Below, in pieces: positions 36,819 to 49,942 of a DNA stretch of 64,000 nt. Within the stretch, counting starts at the first letter, position 1; every line of letters begins with the position of its first letter. Location of the stretch: the NCBI GenBank assembly GCA_026874595.1, contig CM049314.1, forward strand, positions 52,437,812-52,501,811, given 5' to 3'. Both the position numbers and the translations under genes were made by a program. Origin of the DNA: Sipunculus nudus. Its lineage: Eukaryota > Annelida > Sipuncula > Golfingiida > Sipunculidae. Below the pieces are notes generated by a model, which searched no databases, was not told the DNA's origin, and saw only the letters and a program-made list of their open reading frames with translations.

Positions 36819-37685
36819 ACAAGTGACCCATGGGTCATGACGCTCAGCTGACTGGGAAGAGATTCGCAAAAGGAAATTTTATCATCTGAATGGTAGTATA
36901 TTCCCATTCAACTGAAGCATCAAACAGATTAACCAACAGGCCAAGATTGTGTCTGTATTTATATATCTCAAAAATAGAGAAAAAATGCGTAAACTTTAAA
37001 AAAATACAGGTGGCTCCACCAGTCTGCAGAAACTAATAAAAACACTTAATGGTCAATGTCCATGCAAAGAATCATAGTGATCTCTGCATTAGTTGTTCAG
37101 ATACTTCAGCTTTTGTATCAAATTTTCCATTATTCTGAGGGATACTTCTATCCTATAGCTTGAAGGATATGGGTAACAGAGACCTAATTTCAGGTTTCCA
37201 CAGACATTTTTCATGGGCCTCCTTGCATCACAAGAATGAAGATTCTAGGTCCAGTTGTAACAATTTGTGCCACATTAACAGATGACAGCATCCTGAAAGG
37301 TCTCAAAAATAGAGAAAACAATTCGTAAAAAATCGAATATTACAGGTGGCGCCACCAGTCTGCAGGATCTGATGGAACATCTCATGATCAATATGTATGC
37401 CAAAAATCATGCCCATCAGTGATGTAGTTAATGAGATATTGAAGTTTTTGTATGAAATTTTTTACTATTCTGGGGGGGGGGGGGTACTTTGGGGCCTCAT
37501 AGCTCAAAGGATATGGGTAACAAAGACCTAATTTCTGGTTTCCATGGAGACTTTTCATCAGTCTCTCACTGTGTCAAGAATGAAGATTCTAGGTCCAGTC
37601 TATACGATTTGTGCCCTGCTAACAGTTGTTCACATTTTTAAAGGTCTCAAAAATAGAGAAAACAATTCGTAAAAAATCGAAAAAT
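36819..37685 (-). mobile_element. hairpin-ended element, truncated by a LINE
   Basis: 3' hairpin TGACCCATGGGTCA at 36824-36837, then TGACGCTCAGCTGACT. Internal long units match those of 11354-12360: CAGGTGGCGCCACCAGTCTGC at 37342, CCTAATTTCAGGTTTCC at 37187, and a poly-G stretch near 37470. The sequence stops matching at about 37685, where LINE sequence begins; the missing 5' part was not found beyond the LINE. Confidence 0.65.
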
Positions 37686-40600
37686 ATTTCTGTCAGAGAC
37701 TACGGACTGAACAAAAGTAAATGCTTAGAGAAGAAGATCCAAGCAACACATAGAGAAAAAGACTTAGACGTTGATGTGAGTGAGTACCATATAGTTATAA
37801 CATTTACAAGTGCAGCTTATGAGCTATCAAAAAAGCCGTAAAAATTCACTATAATGACGAATACATAACCAAAAGGCACTGATACAAGAAGAAAATGATG
37901 TAAATAAAAGTCAAGTAGACCTGTGTCTGAAAAATAAAAAAAGGATATATAATTATACCAAAAATATGTACAAAACAACTTCTAGAATCATGATTAATGG
38001 TCCTGATTTAAAAAAAAAAATCTTGAAAGAGTTCAGACAAATTAGACAAATTATTAGGTATACCCCATTAAAGAACGTAAATGACATGCTCAAGTCTCAG
38101 TTACAGGAAGCTAAATAGCAACTGACCTAAACACCACCTTGGGCACAAAGTAACCATATCACACAGGGTCCTACTGATGTTTCTATTGTCTCTACTGAGG
38201 TTACTAATCAGCAGAATCAACACTCAGGTGAGAATAACTCTACTAGCCCTACATTTAAAGTGAGATGCAGTAAAAGAGAAGTGAAGAAAAAAAAGTAAGT
38301 GTGAACAGACAAATTCTGAATCATCAAAGCAGATAATATATAAAAAATAATATACCCCGAATTGCGATAGCGGGCCAGTTACAGACTTTTGCGAGGCAAT
38401 TGAATGTACAGAATGCCAGACTTTTATCCATATTTATTGAAACCCATATCTAACACCTGAAATATATGGAGAACATGAAGATGACGCCGATAAATTGTAT
38501 TACTGCCCAATGTGTGAGTACGATTTTCTAAACGAGACCAGTACAACAGGATGGTTATACCTCTGCTTCTCCACTGAGAAAAACTTTAGATGTGATAAAT
38601 TGTCCCTCTGGATTTTCTTGAGATCAAAGTCAGGAGAAACATAAAGAAAACATACAAGAGAATTTAGAAGCGGATGATGAAAAAAAAAATTGAAAAACCA
38701 CAGAAACTGAGATTACTGAAATTAATAGATATAGAAGTGATACCAATGAGGATTTGGATAAGATAAAAAAAGGGTCAAAGAAATAAAGAAAAGAGAGAAT
38801 TAATTGAACCAATGGGAGAAAAACATTAGGAAAGAACAGAATGACCTGAAAGATGTTAGTGAACAGTTGGCAGAATCAAGAATCTTCATGGAAAAATGGA
38901 AATATGAAATAGACCAATTAAAATATGCAAATGATAAGAAACAGTCTCTCATTGAAACATTGGAAACTAGACCTCAATATTGGATCTAGACCCAATATCG
39001 CCGAGAGATTATATGGGCAAATTCCAACTTATGATTATATGTCACCATGGAATGGACCCCCGACAAACTATACACCAAATCCCATATAGTATCAGGGTTC
39101 TACTCTTCATATGCCTTACGTCAATCATATACCGACACCATATTGGCAGATCCCACCTTTAAGTTATCACAGACCTCCATCCAACGGGCAGATCCTACTT
39201 TAGGGCAAATTATATACCGACAACATATTGACAGATCCCACCTCAAAGCAATCACAGACCTCAATCCAACGGGCAGATCCCACTTCAGGGCAATCATATA
39301 CCGCCACCAAATTGGCAGATCCCACCTCTAAGCAATCAAAGAACTCCATCGAACGGGCAGATCCAGCTTCAGGGCAATCATATACTGACACCAAATTGGC
39401 AGTTACCCTTTCAGATGTATCGAGGACAATATGTATCTATGGATCATTACAATGCAATGGCACGACAAGTACAGTTTGCACATATGTATCAAATGAAAGC
39501 AGAGATGGATTACATCATATTACGAAATTGGATGATTCTCCTTAAATTAAATAAAGTAAATCATCAGACATACAATACACAATTAAGAACAAATAATGTT
39601 AGTAGTGGGAATGACTAAGGTCAGAGAAGAGGGAATAGGACATATCAATCGAACTGGAACCATCAAAGGAACAATGATGTCAAACAGGTAACAAATCTTG
39701 GTAAGCGTCATTATCGTTATACAGATGATGAAAATAAATCAAGCGTAAGTACAGAAGCATCATATATAAGAGACAAAACAGAAAGCAAAACATCTTTACA
39801 GTCGCCCCCAAAACTTACCAACGTCATCATGAAAATGAGAAAAAATGAAAGAGTTCAGAGAAAAACTAGAACGGGCTGAGGATAACGACATACTACAGAA
39901 TATCCCCATAATATGTCATAACATAGCAACAGAAGTTGAAACATACCCATCTACTACAAAAGATCAAGGAAATTTTGTTCTGAACCGACCAGTTACTGCC
40001 ACAAAAGCAAATATCATAAAGGAAAAATTGAAAAACAAAATCGCCTAGGAAACATCAGAGGAAATTACCTGATATATCACCTGTGAAAACTCAGGCGAAG
40101 GAATTATTAGAAGAGGCTGTATTGTAGAAAACATGCTAACAGTGATTTCCCATAATGTTGAGGGCATTGCTTCAAATCATGCTTACACAAAAAAAATTAT
40201 TAGAGAAGTCTACATCATACTTTTTCTGTCTACAAGAAACCTGGCTGTTTAGCTTTCAATATAATAAACTGAAAGAGTTGTTTCCAAATATTATAGCATA
40301 TAATAAAGCTATAGATGATTAGGAACCTATACCTGTGCCCGCAATACCTCGAGGACATTGTGGAAAAATAAACTATGCACTGAGAATTTGTCACACAAGA
40401 AATCTTCACATAGATTACTGGTAACAATAACTGAAAACTTGGCAGTTATAAATGTATATATTCCATGTAGGGATAATACACTAATTCAGTTATTCAGGCA
40501 GAAATTGACCAGTTCATGAAAACTGCGAAAAATATAAACATTTTAATATAATAGTTGCAGGTGATTTCAGTGCTGACATCAGAAAATCAGATGATACAAG

Positions 40601-43500
40601 ATGTAAATATATGAAGTACCTTCTTAAAAAGCACGCAGTAAGTGAAGTATACTCAACCACTTACCCGACCTTCATACAAAGAAATGGAATACATCATTCA
40701 CATATTGACTATATTTTCCTTAATGAATCATTCAGGAAACAAATTATCTCATTGAATTATGAAGTCCTATTTGAGGATCCAATAAACTGTTCACCTCATA
40801 ACCCTATATTTTTGAAAATGCTCATATCAGAAAATCTGATCAGAACCATATCATCTGGTAAAAAGCAATGGCTAAGTAAACCTTTATGGGGTAAATTTGG
40901 AAAATTAGAATACGATTGTATGCTGGAAAAGTATCTTGATACAAACATACCACCTTTCTCAGCTGAACTAGCAATTGAATATCTGATAAAAGCCATTTCA
41001 TGTACTATAAAAGCTGTAGTACCCCACTCAAAATATAGACTTACAAAGGACCTTGGAATCCAACTATCTGCCAATACGTGAAAGAATCTAAGAAAGCACA
41101 TTGGGAATAGAAAATAGCAGGAAAGCCAAATCACCCGCATCCTATAGCCAAAAAACGCCCTAACGCAAGAAAATTACTCAGATCAGCGAATCTGCTATCT
41201 CAAATGCAAAATTCTTAAATAATAAAAATCAGGCTTCAGTAAATAACAAACAGCTTTTTTATACATCGGTCAAAGACAAGACACAAAATCAAAAACGAAA
41301 GAACTATTATATGACAGTCAACTTCATTGTCAGGATCTGCTGAGTGTATATTTAAAGCACACTTCTCAAATCTATCAGTACCTAATATCGAACCAAATTT
41401 AAAAAAACTGGAGATTTGACCTGGCATGCTAAAACACTGAGATCAATAAGAAGTTGCTAGATGATTCATATGAATTACCTATCCAAACAACACAATATGA
41501 GGTAACAAAATCAATAGAATCATTAAAGAAGAAAAAGGCCCAAGATGCCTTCGGATTATCTGCTGAAAATTTGCAAATGGCCTCTACCTCAGTATCTGGA
41601 TTCCTAACACCAGTCTTTAATGAAATGATAAAAACAGCTCATATCCCAAATACGTTGAAACTGGTCAACTTCTTCCTATAGAGAAAAAAGGAACCTAGTA
41701 ATTATAGAGGGATTACAATCTTTACCTTAATAGGCATAGTTCTAAGATAGAACTGAAAAACCAGAAATTAGCCACTCAGAGTCGGTTACACTTGTTACAG
41801 TTTGGATTCACCCAAGGAAGATCAGGATTACATGCTGCTTTCTTGCTCAAAGAGCCTATTGCAGGTGCAAAGGACAATAAGATTCCATTATATGTTGCCA
41901 CATTAGACGTTACAAAAGCTTTTGATGTATACATATATAGTACGTCATCGATCCCTCCTAGATGAATTATATGAACAAGGACTAAAGGTCAGTTCTGGAT
42001 GCTTAAAGCTGAATCTTATAAGAATCTAACTTGTTAAGTAAAAAAAAAAACTGGATGGTGAACAATCGGATTCATTTCCAACATTACAGGGCAATCGTCA
42101 AAGAGCATATCCGAGCCAAGATGGCTACCTATGCTACTTATGCGAATGTTTGAGATTAACGGAATCTACCAGTCTAGGTTATCATATAGGTAATACTATC
42201 ACTGCCACTCCTACGTGTGCAGATGGCATGCTTGTGGTTGCCTCCAGTTCATATCATTTAAAAGTACTCTTAGGCATCATTTCTACATATGCTAATTCTG
42301 AACATTATACAATACATCCTGAAAAGTCAATGGTCATACCTTTTACGTGAAATCAAATCAGCCAAAGAGATTATCTCATACAAAATAAACCATGGCAAAT
42401 TAACGGACAATCGCTCCCTGTCTCAAATAAGATAACACACAGAAGTATTACAAGAGATCTACAAAGAATAAAAGCAACTATAAACAATCGGATCAATACA
42501 GGAAGAAAGTGCACATATACACTTGTGCGTGCAGGAATTACCGGAAAAAAATTGCTTGTCAATCATGACCTCGATACACTTAAATAAAGTGTATACCCTA
42601 CCATTTGTTCTGTATGGTCTTGAATGTCTAAAAAATCCAGACAAATTGGAAGCGTTTCAACGTATGATCTTAAGAAATCTATTAAATTTAGCTAAAAGAA
42701 CAGCAGTTGTTATTTTTTTATATAGGACAGGACAGAGTCCAATAAAATATCATATACACAAGAGAGCAATCGCTTTTCTTTATTGATTGATTAAAGAAAT
42801 GGGACCAACAAGAGACATTATAATACATCAATACATCATGAAATCCAAATCTTCAAATAGCTGGATTATTTATATAAAGGACTCATTTAAACAGTATGAG
42901 CTACCAGGAATACATACGTTATTTAAAACAGTACCGTCAATAGACAAGTAATCACAAAATCACAAAATCAGTCCAATGAAAAGCAACCATGGATTTGAAA
43001 GAAGAGTGCTTGAGAAAATCAACTCTGACTTATTTGAATCCAAACCTAGTAAAAATGTAGGTCAAATATCTCTAAATGCTGCAGTACAAAATCAGAGGAA
43101 ATTTACAAGGGCAAATATCAAATAAAGAATGTTGACAGGGACTTATACGCTCCAAAAGTCGCAACAATCTTCTGTAAAAGCTTCCACAGCTTTATGTCAA
43201 ATGTGTGGTAAATCAGATGAAGACATAGTGCATTTCATTATGCATTGCAGTTATTTAAATATTCATGAAGAGACAAGAATGTTGCAACAGATAAATAACT
43301 TGATTCCATATGTATAAAAAAATCGTAACTTAATAATTTCAGACAGAAATAATTTGGTGCAATTGATCATAGATGATAGTCATCCACGTACTATCGACTT
43401 CACTAAGGACATTAGAAGCGAATGGGAATTTATAACTCGAAACATGGTCTTCAAAATACACAAAAGGAATTCTTAATATATTACTTCAGCCAATAGACGC
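37686..43500 (+). pseudogene. long decayed LINE: PHD-like ORF1, endonuclease, reverse transcriptase
   Basis: ORF1 region: a PHD-finger-like Cys/His stretch (FCEAIECTECQTFIHIY ... YYCPMCEYDF) near 38390-38535, a charged coiled-coil-like segment (38804-38985), then about 3.5 copies of an 84-bp coding repeat (39120-39405). ORF2: apurinic-type endonuclease with SHNVEGIASN near 40145, VAGDFSADI near 40558 and HSHIDYIFLNE near 40700. The reverse transcriptase start is IESLKKKKAQDAFGLSAENL at 41513. Further on come TLDVTKAFDV near 41905 and CADG (catalytic CADD with the second Asp lost) near 42215. A thumb-like LPFVLYGLECL (42600) and a final CQMCG...DIVHFIMHC cluster (43196-43251) complete it. Stops and frameshifts throughout. 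PHD-type ORF1 is known in CR1/L2-type elements, but the clade is uncertain. Confidence 0.75.
39118..39405 (+). repeat. 84-bp coding tandem repeat in LINE ORF1
   Basis: Units alternate CAGATCCCACCT(C/T)AAGCAATC and GGGCAATCATATACCGACA. Translated they give repeats of ADPTSKQSQTSIQRADPTSG followed by QSY and TDTKL. Length 84 keeps the frame. The block is Ser/Thr/Gln-rich and lies between the coiled-coil-like segment and the endonuclease. Confidence 0.7.
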
Positions 43501-43541
43501 AACTTGGAAGTGCCTATTAATGAGTATATGAAACCGTGAAC

Positions 43542-43698
<157 letters not shown>

Positions 43699-43908
43699 TT
43701 TCACCATTCTGTCTACGATATACCATTTACTATATTCACTTATAACTTGAGTTCTATTATACATGGAGGGTAACTAAGGTTCATTTCAGATCTAGTTTTA
43801 ATATACCAGATGCCATGTGCTTTATAAATTGAGATGTAATATAGCAATCTCATTGACCTATAGTTGATCCTCTGTGCCTTTCTCATTTTGTTAATAGTTG
43901 ATAGAAAT
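43699..43908. other. spacer between LINE and Gypsy element
   Basis: Nothing recognised. Confidence 0.4.
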
Positions 43909-44005
43909 TGTTGTATTATGTGAAACATGTATTATGAGGTACCTCTGTATGTGGCGACCCTAAAGAGAGTTATGTTGTTAATGATGGAGTCCGGTGTGTT
44001 TCACA
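43909..44005 (+). repeat. 5' LTR of Gypsy element
   Basis: TGTTG...TTTCACA, 97 bp, matching 49240-49345 apart from several substitutions and a missing CTGCCGGTA-type 9-base block. TGGTTGCAGCGGCGG follows directly and is the primer-binding-site candidate; I cannot name the tRNA. Confidence 0.75.
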
Positions 44006-44740
44006 TGGTTGCAGCGGCGGAAAATGGACTAAAATAGCCGTAATAGTGATCGATACCTACACATAACGGCCCGAGTATAGAATCCGGCCTACATTTCTAA
44101 GATGGGTCTAAACTGACTGGACCGTCTCATATTAGTAGTAATCAACATGAGCCATGACATGCCTGATGATATGACATCCACATGCCTCTTATATTCTCCA
44201 TTACATGAATCCTAAACATCATTTCGTCCCTCCATATACACCCATAACCTCGTCCATGTAGGCCGAATTCTATACTTGCTCCCAGATAACGGAATCATTT
44301 CATTCCTAAGGACCCAAGGAGAGTGAATAACCGAACCTATAGGGTTGACAGTCTATGGTGGTGCGAGATTATCCATGTTGTTCTGTGGACATTATCAGCG
44401 GAAAACACCACGACTCCCATTATCGCTCACTACTGCAAGGCGAGAGGCTCACAAAAGGAGCCGCACAACTCCTACAGTGTTTAAAATATCCGTAGCAACC
44501 AAAATAGACTTTAAACTTTCAAGATAGCCCATCATTGTTATTCAGAAACAGAATTAACTGTCTGAACACTATCAATTAAAAGAAAGCCGCCTCAAACTCG
44601 AATATTAAAGCCCGTCAGTCGTTCATAGCTTTCAGTGGGGTTAGGAGATACCAGACAGTGCATAGTAACTCAGTAGCCAGGCTACATTAATCGCAGAATA
44701 GGGCTATATACTGATATTAAAGGGTCCAAAATCTGTTAAG

Positions 44741-45620
44741 ATGGCTACATACCAGATCCCCACGCCCAACAACGTCATTAAAGGGCGACTTTGTGGAGAA
44801 CTGGCGTGAATTTGAGAGTGCCTGGGAGAACTATTTAGTTGCTACTGAACTTAAACTTAAGCTCAAAAATGAAGATGGGACTGACAATCCTGCTGGGATG
44901 GCTATTGTTGCAGCCGCCCTATGCTTTGTAATGGGGGCAGAGTGCAAGAGAGTACAAAAAAAACCGGGACCTCCAGACAGAGGACAGAAAAAAATCCCAT
45001 CAGAATAATAGTGGTACTGAGAACATATTTCATACCACAACGGAACGTGCTATATGAAAGGTTTCTCTTCAACACCGCTTTGCAGAAAACTGGAGAGACA
45101 GTTGATGAATATGTTTTTAGATTGAGGCAACTTGCAGACTCGTGTATATTTGGTGACCTAAAGGACTCTCACATCCGAGACAGGATAGTAACAGGCACAA
45201 CTGATGATGGAGGGAGAGAGCGAATCCTTAGGTAGACACCAGTACCTAGTCTTGAAAAAGTTGTTGAAAACTTGCGGCAGCAGAGGTCTCACACACCCAC
45301 AAACAGGTTATTTCTGGACTCTCACATCCGAGACAGGATAGTAACAGGCACAACTGATGATGGAGGGAGAGAGCGAATCCTTAGGTAGACACCAGTACCT
45401 AGTCTTGAAAAAGTTGTTGAAAACTTGCGGCAGCAGAGGTCTCACACACCCACAAACAGGTTATTTCTGGCACAGGTGAGACTGCAGTAAACTATATGGG
45501 ACGACATAAGCGGTATAAAGACAGGAAATATCAAGCAGAGGTCTTGAAAGATGAAAAGTGCTCGTCAGAGGTCCAGGAGGAGTGTCCTTGTCATATCTGG
45601 TAACAGGTGAAATAAAGGAA
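44741..45620 (+). pseudogene. Gypsy gag, broken
   Basis: ATG at 44741 is followed by a stop after about 20 codons. The frame resumes with ENWREFESAWENYLVATEL and continues after another shift with QKTGETVDEYVFRLRQLADSC, a standard Gypsy capsid pattern. A 153-bp segment is duplicated in tandem at 45163-45468. No zinc knuckle array or Asp-(S/T)-Gly protease motif could be found between 45500 and 45950, so the protease region seems lost. Confidence 0.7.
45163..45468 (+). repeat. 153-bp perfect tandem duplication in gag
   Basis: 45163-45315 and 45316-45468 read the same as far as I can check, starting GGACTCTCACATCCGAG and ending GGTTATTTCT. The length is 51 codons, so the frame would be kept, but each copy holds an in-frame TAG near its middle. 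Confidence 0.85.
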
Positions 45621-45953
45621 GCAAATATTAGCATCGGCGAGAGTCAACACACATAAATAGGGTACATCATGAAAGGCCATTCACCGAATCTCTTATCAAA
45701 GGCAGCCATTCAGGCTCTAAATTTACTGAAACCTGATCCTGTTGTCTACAGTATTGAGAGTACACCAGACTTTAAACAACAGTTTTGAAAACTATTCAAG
45801 GGTTAGGGACTTCTTAAAGAGGCCTATAAGATTCCATTAGAGGATAACGCCATGCCTCACTGCTTGTAAACTCCACGGAAAGTTCCACATCCACTACTCC
45901 CAAAAGTCAAGGATCAGTCGGTTAAAATGACTTACCTGGGAGTGATATCTCTA

Positions 45954-46411
45954 GGTTAAGTAAACCTATTCCACGTGCGTTTGTTGTGTGATGGGAGGAT
46001 TTCACCCAGATCCCAGATTTGCCCTGATTTGATTGGCTGGTACACGTGTGACATCATGGACTGAGTTTTATCAACAACTCAGATCTAGTAATGCATGTTG
46101 TTTTTATTCTCTGTTGAAAATTTGGGACTGACAGAGGCGGAAATACTGTGCTTTTACTGAGATCTAGAATTTTTAGTCACAGGGGATTTCCCAGTGTGTG
46201 ACGTCACTGCCGATTTGACAGTGCTCATAGATGTGCCCATAGTTTTTGAACAAATCACACAACCTCATGTTTTTAGTGGAAAAATAGATAGAAAAAATGT
46301 TTTTCCTCCAGGAATTGGGCTCATTTTATGTAAAATCTATATTCATATTTTTTTCATAGGCAATTATGTTATATGATAATATAATGAGATTTGGAATACG
46401 TTTGCTTGACC
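45954..46411. mobile_element. 458-bp MITE inserted in Gypsy pol
   Basis: Inverted ends GGTTAAGTAAACCTATTCCA (left) and GGTCAAGCAAACGTATTCCA (right, read inversely), 17 of 20 alike. TCTA flanks both sides (45950-45953, 46412-46415). Gypsy reading sequence on the two sides is in the same frame across a single TCTA, supporting the borders. A 4-bp duplication leaves the superfamily open. Confidence 0.75.
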
Positions 46412-46415
46412 TCTA

Positions 46416-48720
46416 GTGACAGAGCCTACTGAGTGGTGTTCTTGATTGGTCATAGCACCAAAGCCAAATGGCCAGATAAGACTCTGTGTTGACGCGATTA
46501 AACAAAGCGGTGAAATGTGAGATTTATCTCATGGCAACCGTGGACGAGAATTTAGCAAAACACCAAGGGAGCACAGTTTTCACGAAGTTTGCTGCTAATT
46601 CGGGGTTTTGGCAAATACCCATCGATCCATCATCACGTCAACTTACAATATTCGTGACTCCATATGGCCAGTTCCTCTTCAACAGACTTCCGTTTGGAAT
46701 CAGCTCCACTCCCGAAATCTTCCGGCGAACCATGTCATAGAAAATGGAAGGTTTGGAAAGAGTGATTTGTCACATGGACGACATCTTAGTCCATGGGCCT
46801 AAACCGTTAGTTCATGACCAACGAGTACGGGGAGTACTTCCAAAGCTCCAGGAAGCTGGCTTAACCCTTAATGAGAATGTGAGTTTTCCAAAAAGAAAAT
46901 AACCTTCTTAGGTAACATCAAATCGCCAGAAGGCATTGGGGCAGACTCTGAAAAAACACGGGCCGTCCAGGAATTTCCAACCCCAAAAAAATGTCACAGA
47001 ACTGCAGAAGTTTAAAGGGATGGTCCATCAGTTGGCTAAATTCCTACCAAATCTGTCCAAAATCAATGAGCCACTTCGTCAATTACTTAAGAAAGAACAA
47101 CAGTGAATATGGAATTCACCACAGGAAACCGTGTTTCAGAACATTAAGACAAAACTAACTTCGCCAGAAGTACTTGCTCATTATGACCTGAATATCAATG
47201 CATCGTGGCGGCTGACTCCAGCCAGTACTGCCTAGGGGCAGTTCTCCTACAAGAGGATGCAGAGGGAAATCGGCGTCCAATTTCGTATACCTCACGATCA
47301 CTCAATGAGACAGAGATGAGATACGTAGTCATAGAAAAGGAAGCACTAGCAGCAACATGGGCTTGCGAGGAGTTCTCAGACTATGTGCTTGGAACAAGTT
47401 TCACTCTAGAAACGGACCATAAACCTTTAGTCCCTCTACTCTCGTCATCAGGTCTGTTCAAGCTACCAGCTAGGACACTGCGCTTTAGACTGCGTCTCAT
47501 GTGATATGGTCCCAAAGTTAAATATGTACAGGGGTCAACCAGAAAACAACAGACACACTATCTTGTGCACCATCAAGCAAGCCAGTACAGGAAGACTTGA
47601 TCATGATAGAGGAGACTGAAGAATTCAAAGCCTTAGTCGTTAAGCACCTTCCAGGAACAGACAAACGACTTATTGAGATCAAAGAGGCTCAAAAGACTGA
47701 TGCCATATGCGCTCAAGTTAGGCAATAGGTCGAGGAAGGATGGCCGCCCATTATGCCAAATCTCCCTCGTGTCAGGCCGTTTTGGGATAACGGACAACAC
47801 CTCACAGTGAATGGTGACATGCTTATGTTCAACGATCGCATAGTGTTACCTCAAGCTCTGCAGCTGGCACTCCTAGAAAAAATCCACGCTGGACACCTTG
47901 GCATCACTAAATGCAAGGGAAGAGCATATAACAGTGTCTGGTGGCCTTCCATGACGTCACAAATTGAAACTATATGCAACAAATGCGTTACCTGAGCGTA
48001 CATCGTCCTGAGTGGAAAGAGCCGTTGCTCCCACGGGGACCATGGGACCGGATAGGCACGGACTTGTTCGAGTTGAACAAGAACGATTATCTGGACATCG
48101 TAGATTATGGTTCAAAATGGCTTGACTTTAAGGAGTTGCCCTCGACAACTACACAAACAGTCATAAAAGCTCTTTGTGAAACATTCGCCACATGGGACGC
48201 CCAATGTGACAATGGACCACAGTTTTCTTCGAATGAGAACCAGAGCTTCGCTAAGGACTGGGGGTTTACACACGTTACCTCTTCACCCAGATACCCCCAG
48301 GCCAACGGAGCAGCAGAGAAAACTGTGCAGACGACTAAGAATATCATTAAGAAGAACTCAAATTCCTACCTGGGGCTAATCGCGTACAGATCAGCAACAC
48401 TACAGAGAAGGGAGACTCCGTCATGTCACGTCTGCTGCGCACAAATCTGCCTACACTTACACCTGAGTTAGTGAAGCAGGAAGACTTCAGGGAGAAGGAC
48501 GAGGCGTATAAGCAAATTTACACACAGGACTACAATAAAAGCCACAGAGTGCTACATTTGCCATGCCTGAAACCAGGCGACAGAGTTTACATTAAAGATC
48601 AATGCCGTCACGGAGAGATCGTCGAGAAACTGGACCATCCCAAATCTTATAAGGTTTCTATGGAGAACGGCAGTGTAATCAGGCGTAATCGAGCAGCCCT
48701 GATTCACATCGGGATAGACA
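46416..48720 (+). pseudogene. Gypsy pol: reverse transcriptase, RNase H, integrase
   Basis: Reverse transcriptase: IAPKPNGQIRLCVD near 46450, VTPYGQFLFNRLPFGI near 46660, then the catalytic HMDDILVHG near 46770. RNase H: VLAHYDLN near 47180, then AADSSQYCLGAVLLQ, EKEALAATWACE and TDHKPL to 47440. Integrase: zinc finger HAGHLG...CNKC to 47990; catalytic core with GTDLFEL (48055), CDNGPQF (48205) and the Glu in NGAAEKT (48305); then a C-terminal KPGDRVYIKD block near 48580. About eight frame breaks separate these pieces. Confidence 0.82.
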
Positions 48721-49239
48721 GCGGGACCTCACACGATACAGTCGCGGCCCTACAGGGGATTACCTCGCAAAGCCACCCCCGACTCAACTCTCTCGCCGTC
48801 GTATTCCTGAGTCTACTCAAAACCAACCAGGAAAAATGCCACTACCTCATCAGTAGCAGACACCAGCGACCAAACCATAGGCAAACATGTCTGTCAACAA
48901 GGTCAAGTGGAACGGTCAAATCTTCTCGCAGACCTACAATTACAAGTGAAGGGGCAGAATAATCCCCAAAGCTCTGAGGTTAGTCTGCCGATGAAGAGCT
49001 TTATTATATAAGTCGAAGTTTTATGCCGTTTGAGATATTAAGAGGTGGTAATAAGTAATAAGTGGACAAATTAAGTTAAGCTATTATTAAGTCAGTAATT
49101 CTATTGGTTGATGATAAATGAATAAACCTCTACTTTTCTGAGTGCATAAGCTGTGAAGAGACATTTGCATGTTATTGGATGCCTGTGGGACACTTTATGT
49201 TTATTTAAGATAAATCTTTAAATAAGCCTGAAAGGGAGA

Positions 49240-49345
49240 TGTTGAAAATGTGAAACATGTATCATGAGCTACCTCTGTATGTGGCGACCCCTGCCGGTAA
49301 TAAAGAGAGTTATGTTGTTCATGATGGGGTCCGGTGTGTTTAACA
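49240..49345 (+). repeat. 3' LTR of Gypsy element
   Basis: TGTTGAAAATG...TTTAACA, 106 bp, directly after the purine tract. Contains AATAAAG near its middle, a possible polyadenylation signal. Confidence 0.75.
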
Positions 49346-49883
49346 GGAACTGTGAATTTGTCAGCTTGTTAACGTGAATTGAACATTCATTTGAATTAAT
49401 TATCAGTTCAACAACTCATGACCTCTATATTTAATTATATAATTTCTATCCTGTTGAAGGAGCTTTCAGAGCAGGGTCTTTCCTGGATTTATTTGAACTG
49501 AATCGATGTAGATGATATAGGACCGCACACCGGTGTCGTATATAGTCGAGTCCTATATAGGCCTATATTGTGATGGCCCCGACCAATTCAGAGTCTATAC
49601 AACCTTAGGACTCTATGTTAGAAATGAGTTAGCCAATGAGGTCATTATTATTAATTTTTTTAAGTAACGAAAAAATTAAGCTGCATGAAACATTTGTTTA
49701 GCAAATAGAAAGGGGAAGAATAAAAATTATTGTTGTGAATGCGATTTGTTTTGTTACTGGGTTATGCCATATTGCTTTTCACCATTATACTTTCAAGAAA
49801 CATATTAAATATATAATAAAATATAATAAACCATATAAAATTTTTATTAGGACAAAATGCTGCGACACGAGTACTATAACCTA

Positions 49884-49942
<59 letters not shown>

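Larger units (their letters stand above)
43909..49345 (+). mobile_element. nearly full-length Ty3/Gypsy retrotransposon, inactive
   Basis: A 5.4-kb element with LTRs of 97 and 106 bp, leader 44006-44740, gag from 44741, pol to about 48720, a non-coding tail and polypurine tract AAAGGGAGA (49231-49239) just before the 3' LTR. No 4-6 bp target duplication is obvious (GAAAT left, GGAAC right). It carries a 458-bp MITE and a 153-bp internal duplication, plus many stops. It is plus-strand, so opposite to and different from the Gypsy copy at 30-34.5 kb. Confidence 0.85.

Noticed and set aside
36824-36837. Palindrome TGACCCATGGGTCA as a nuclear-receptor-like binding site
   Set aside because: It recurs only at the ends of one repeat family with changed but still pairing stems, so a structural role in the element is simpler.
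44345-44527. 60-codon frame in the Gypsy leader
   Set aside because: Upstream of gag, no similarity to retrotransposon proteins.
46194-46376. 60-codon frame inside Gypsy pol
   Set aside because: Lies wholly in the 458-bp MITE and matches nothing known.
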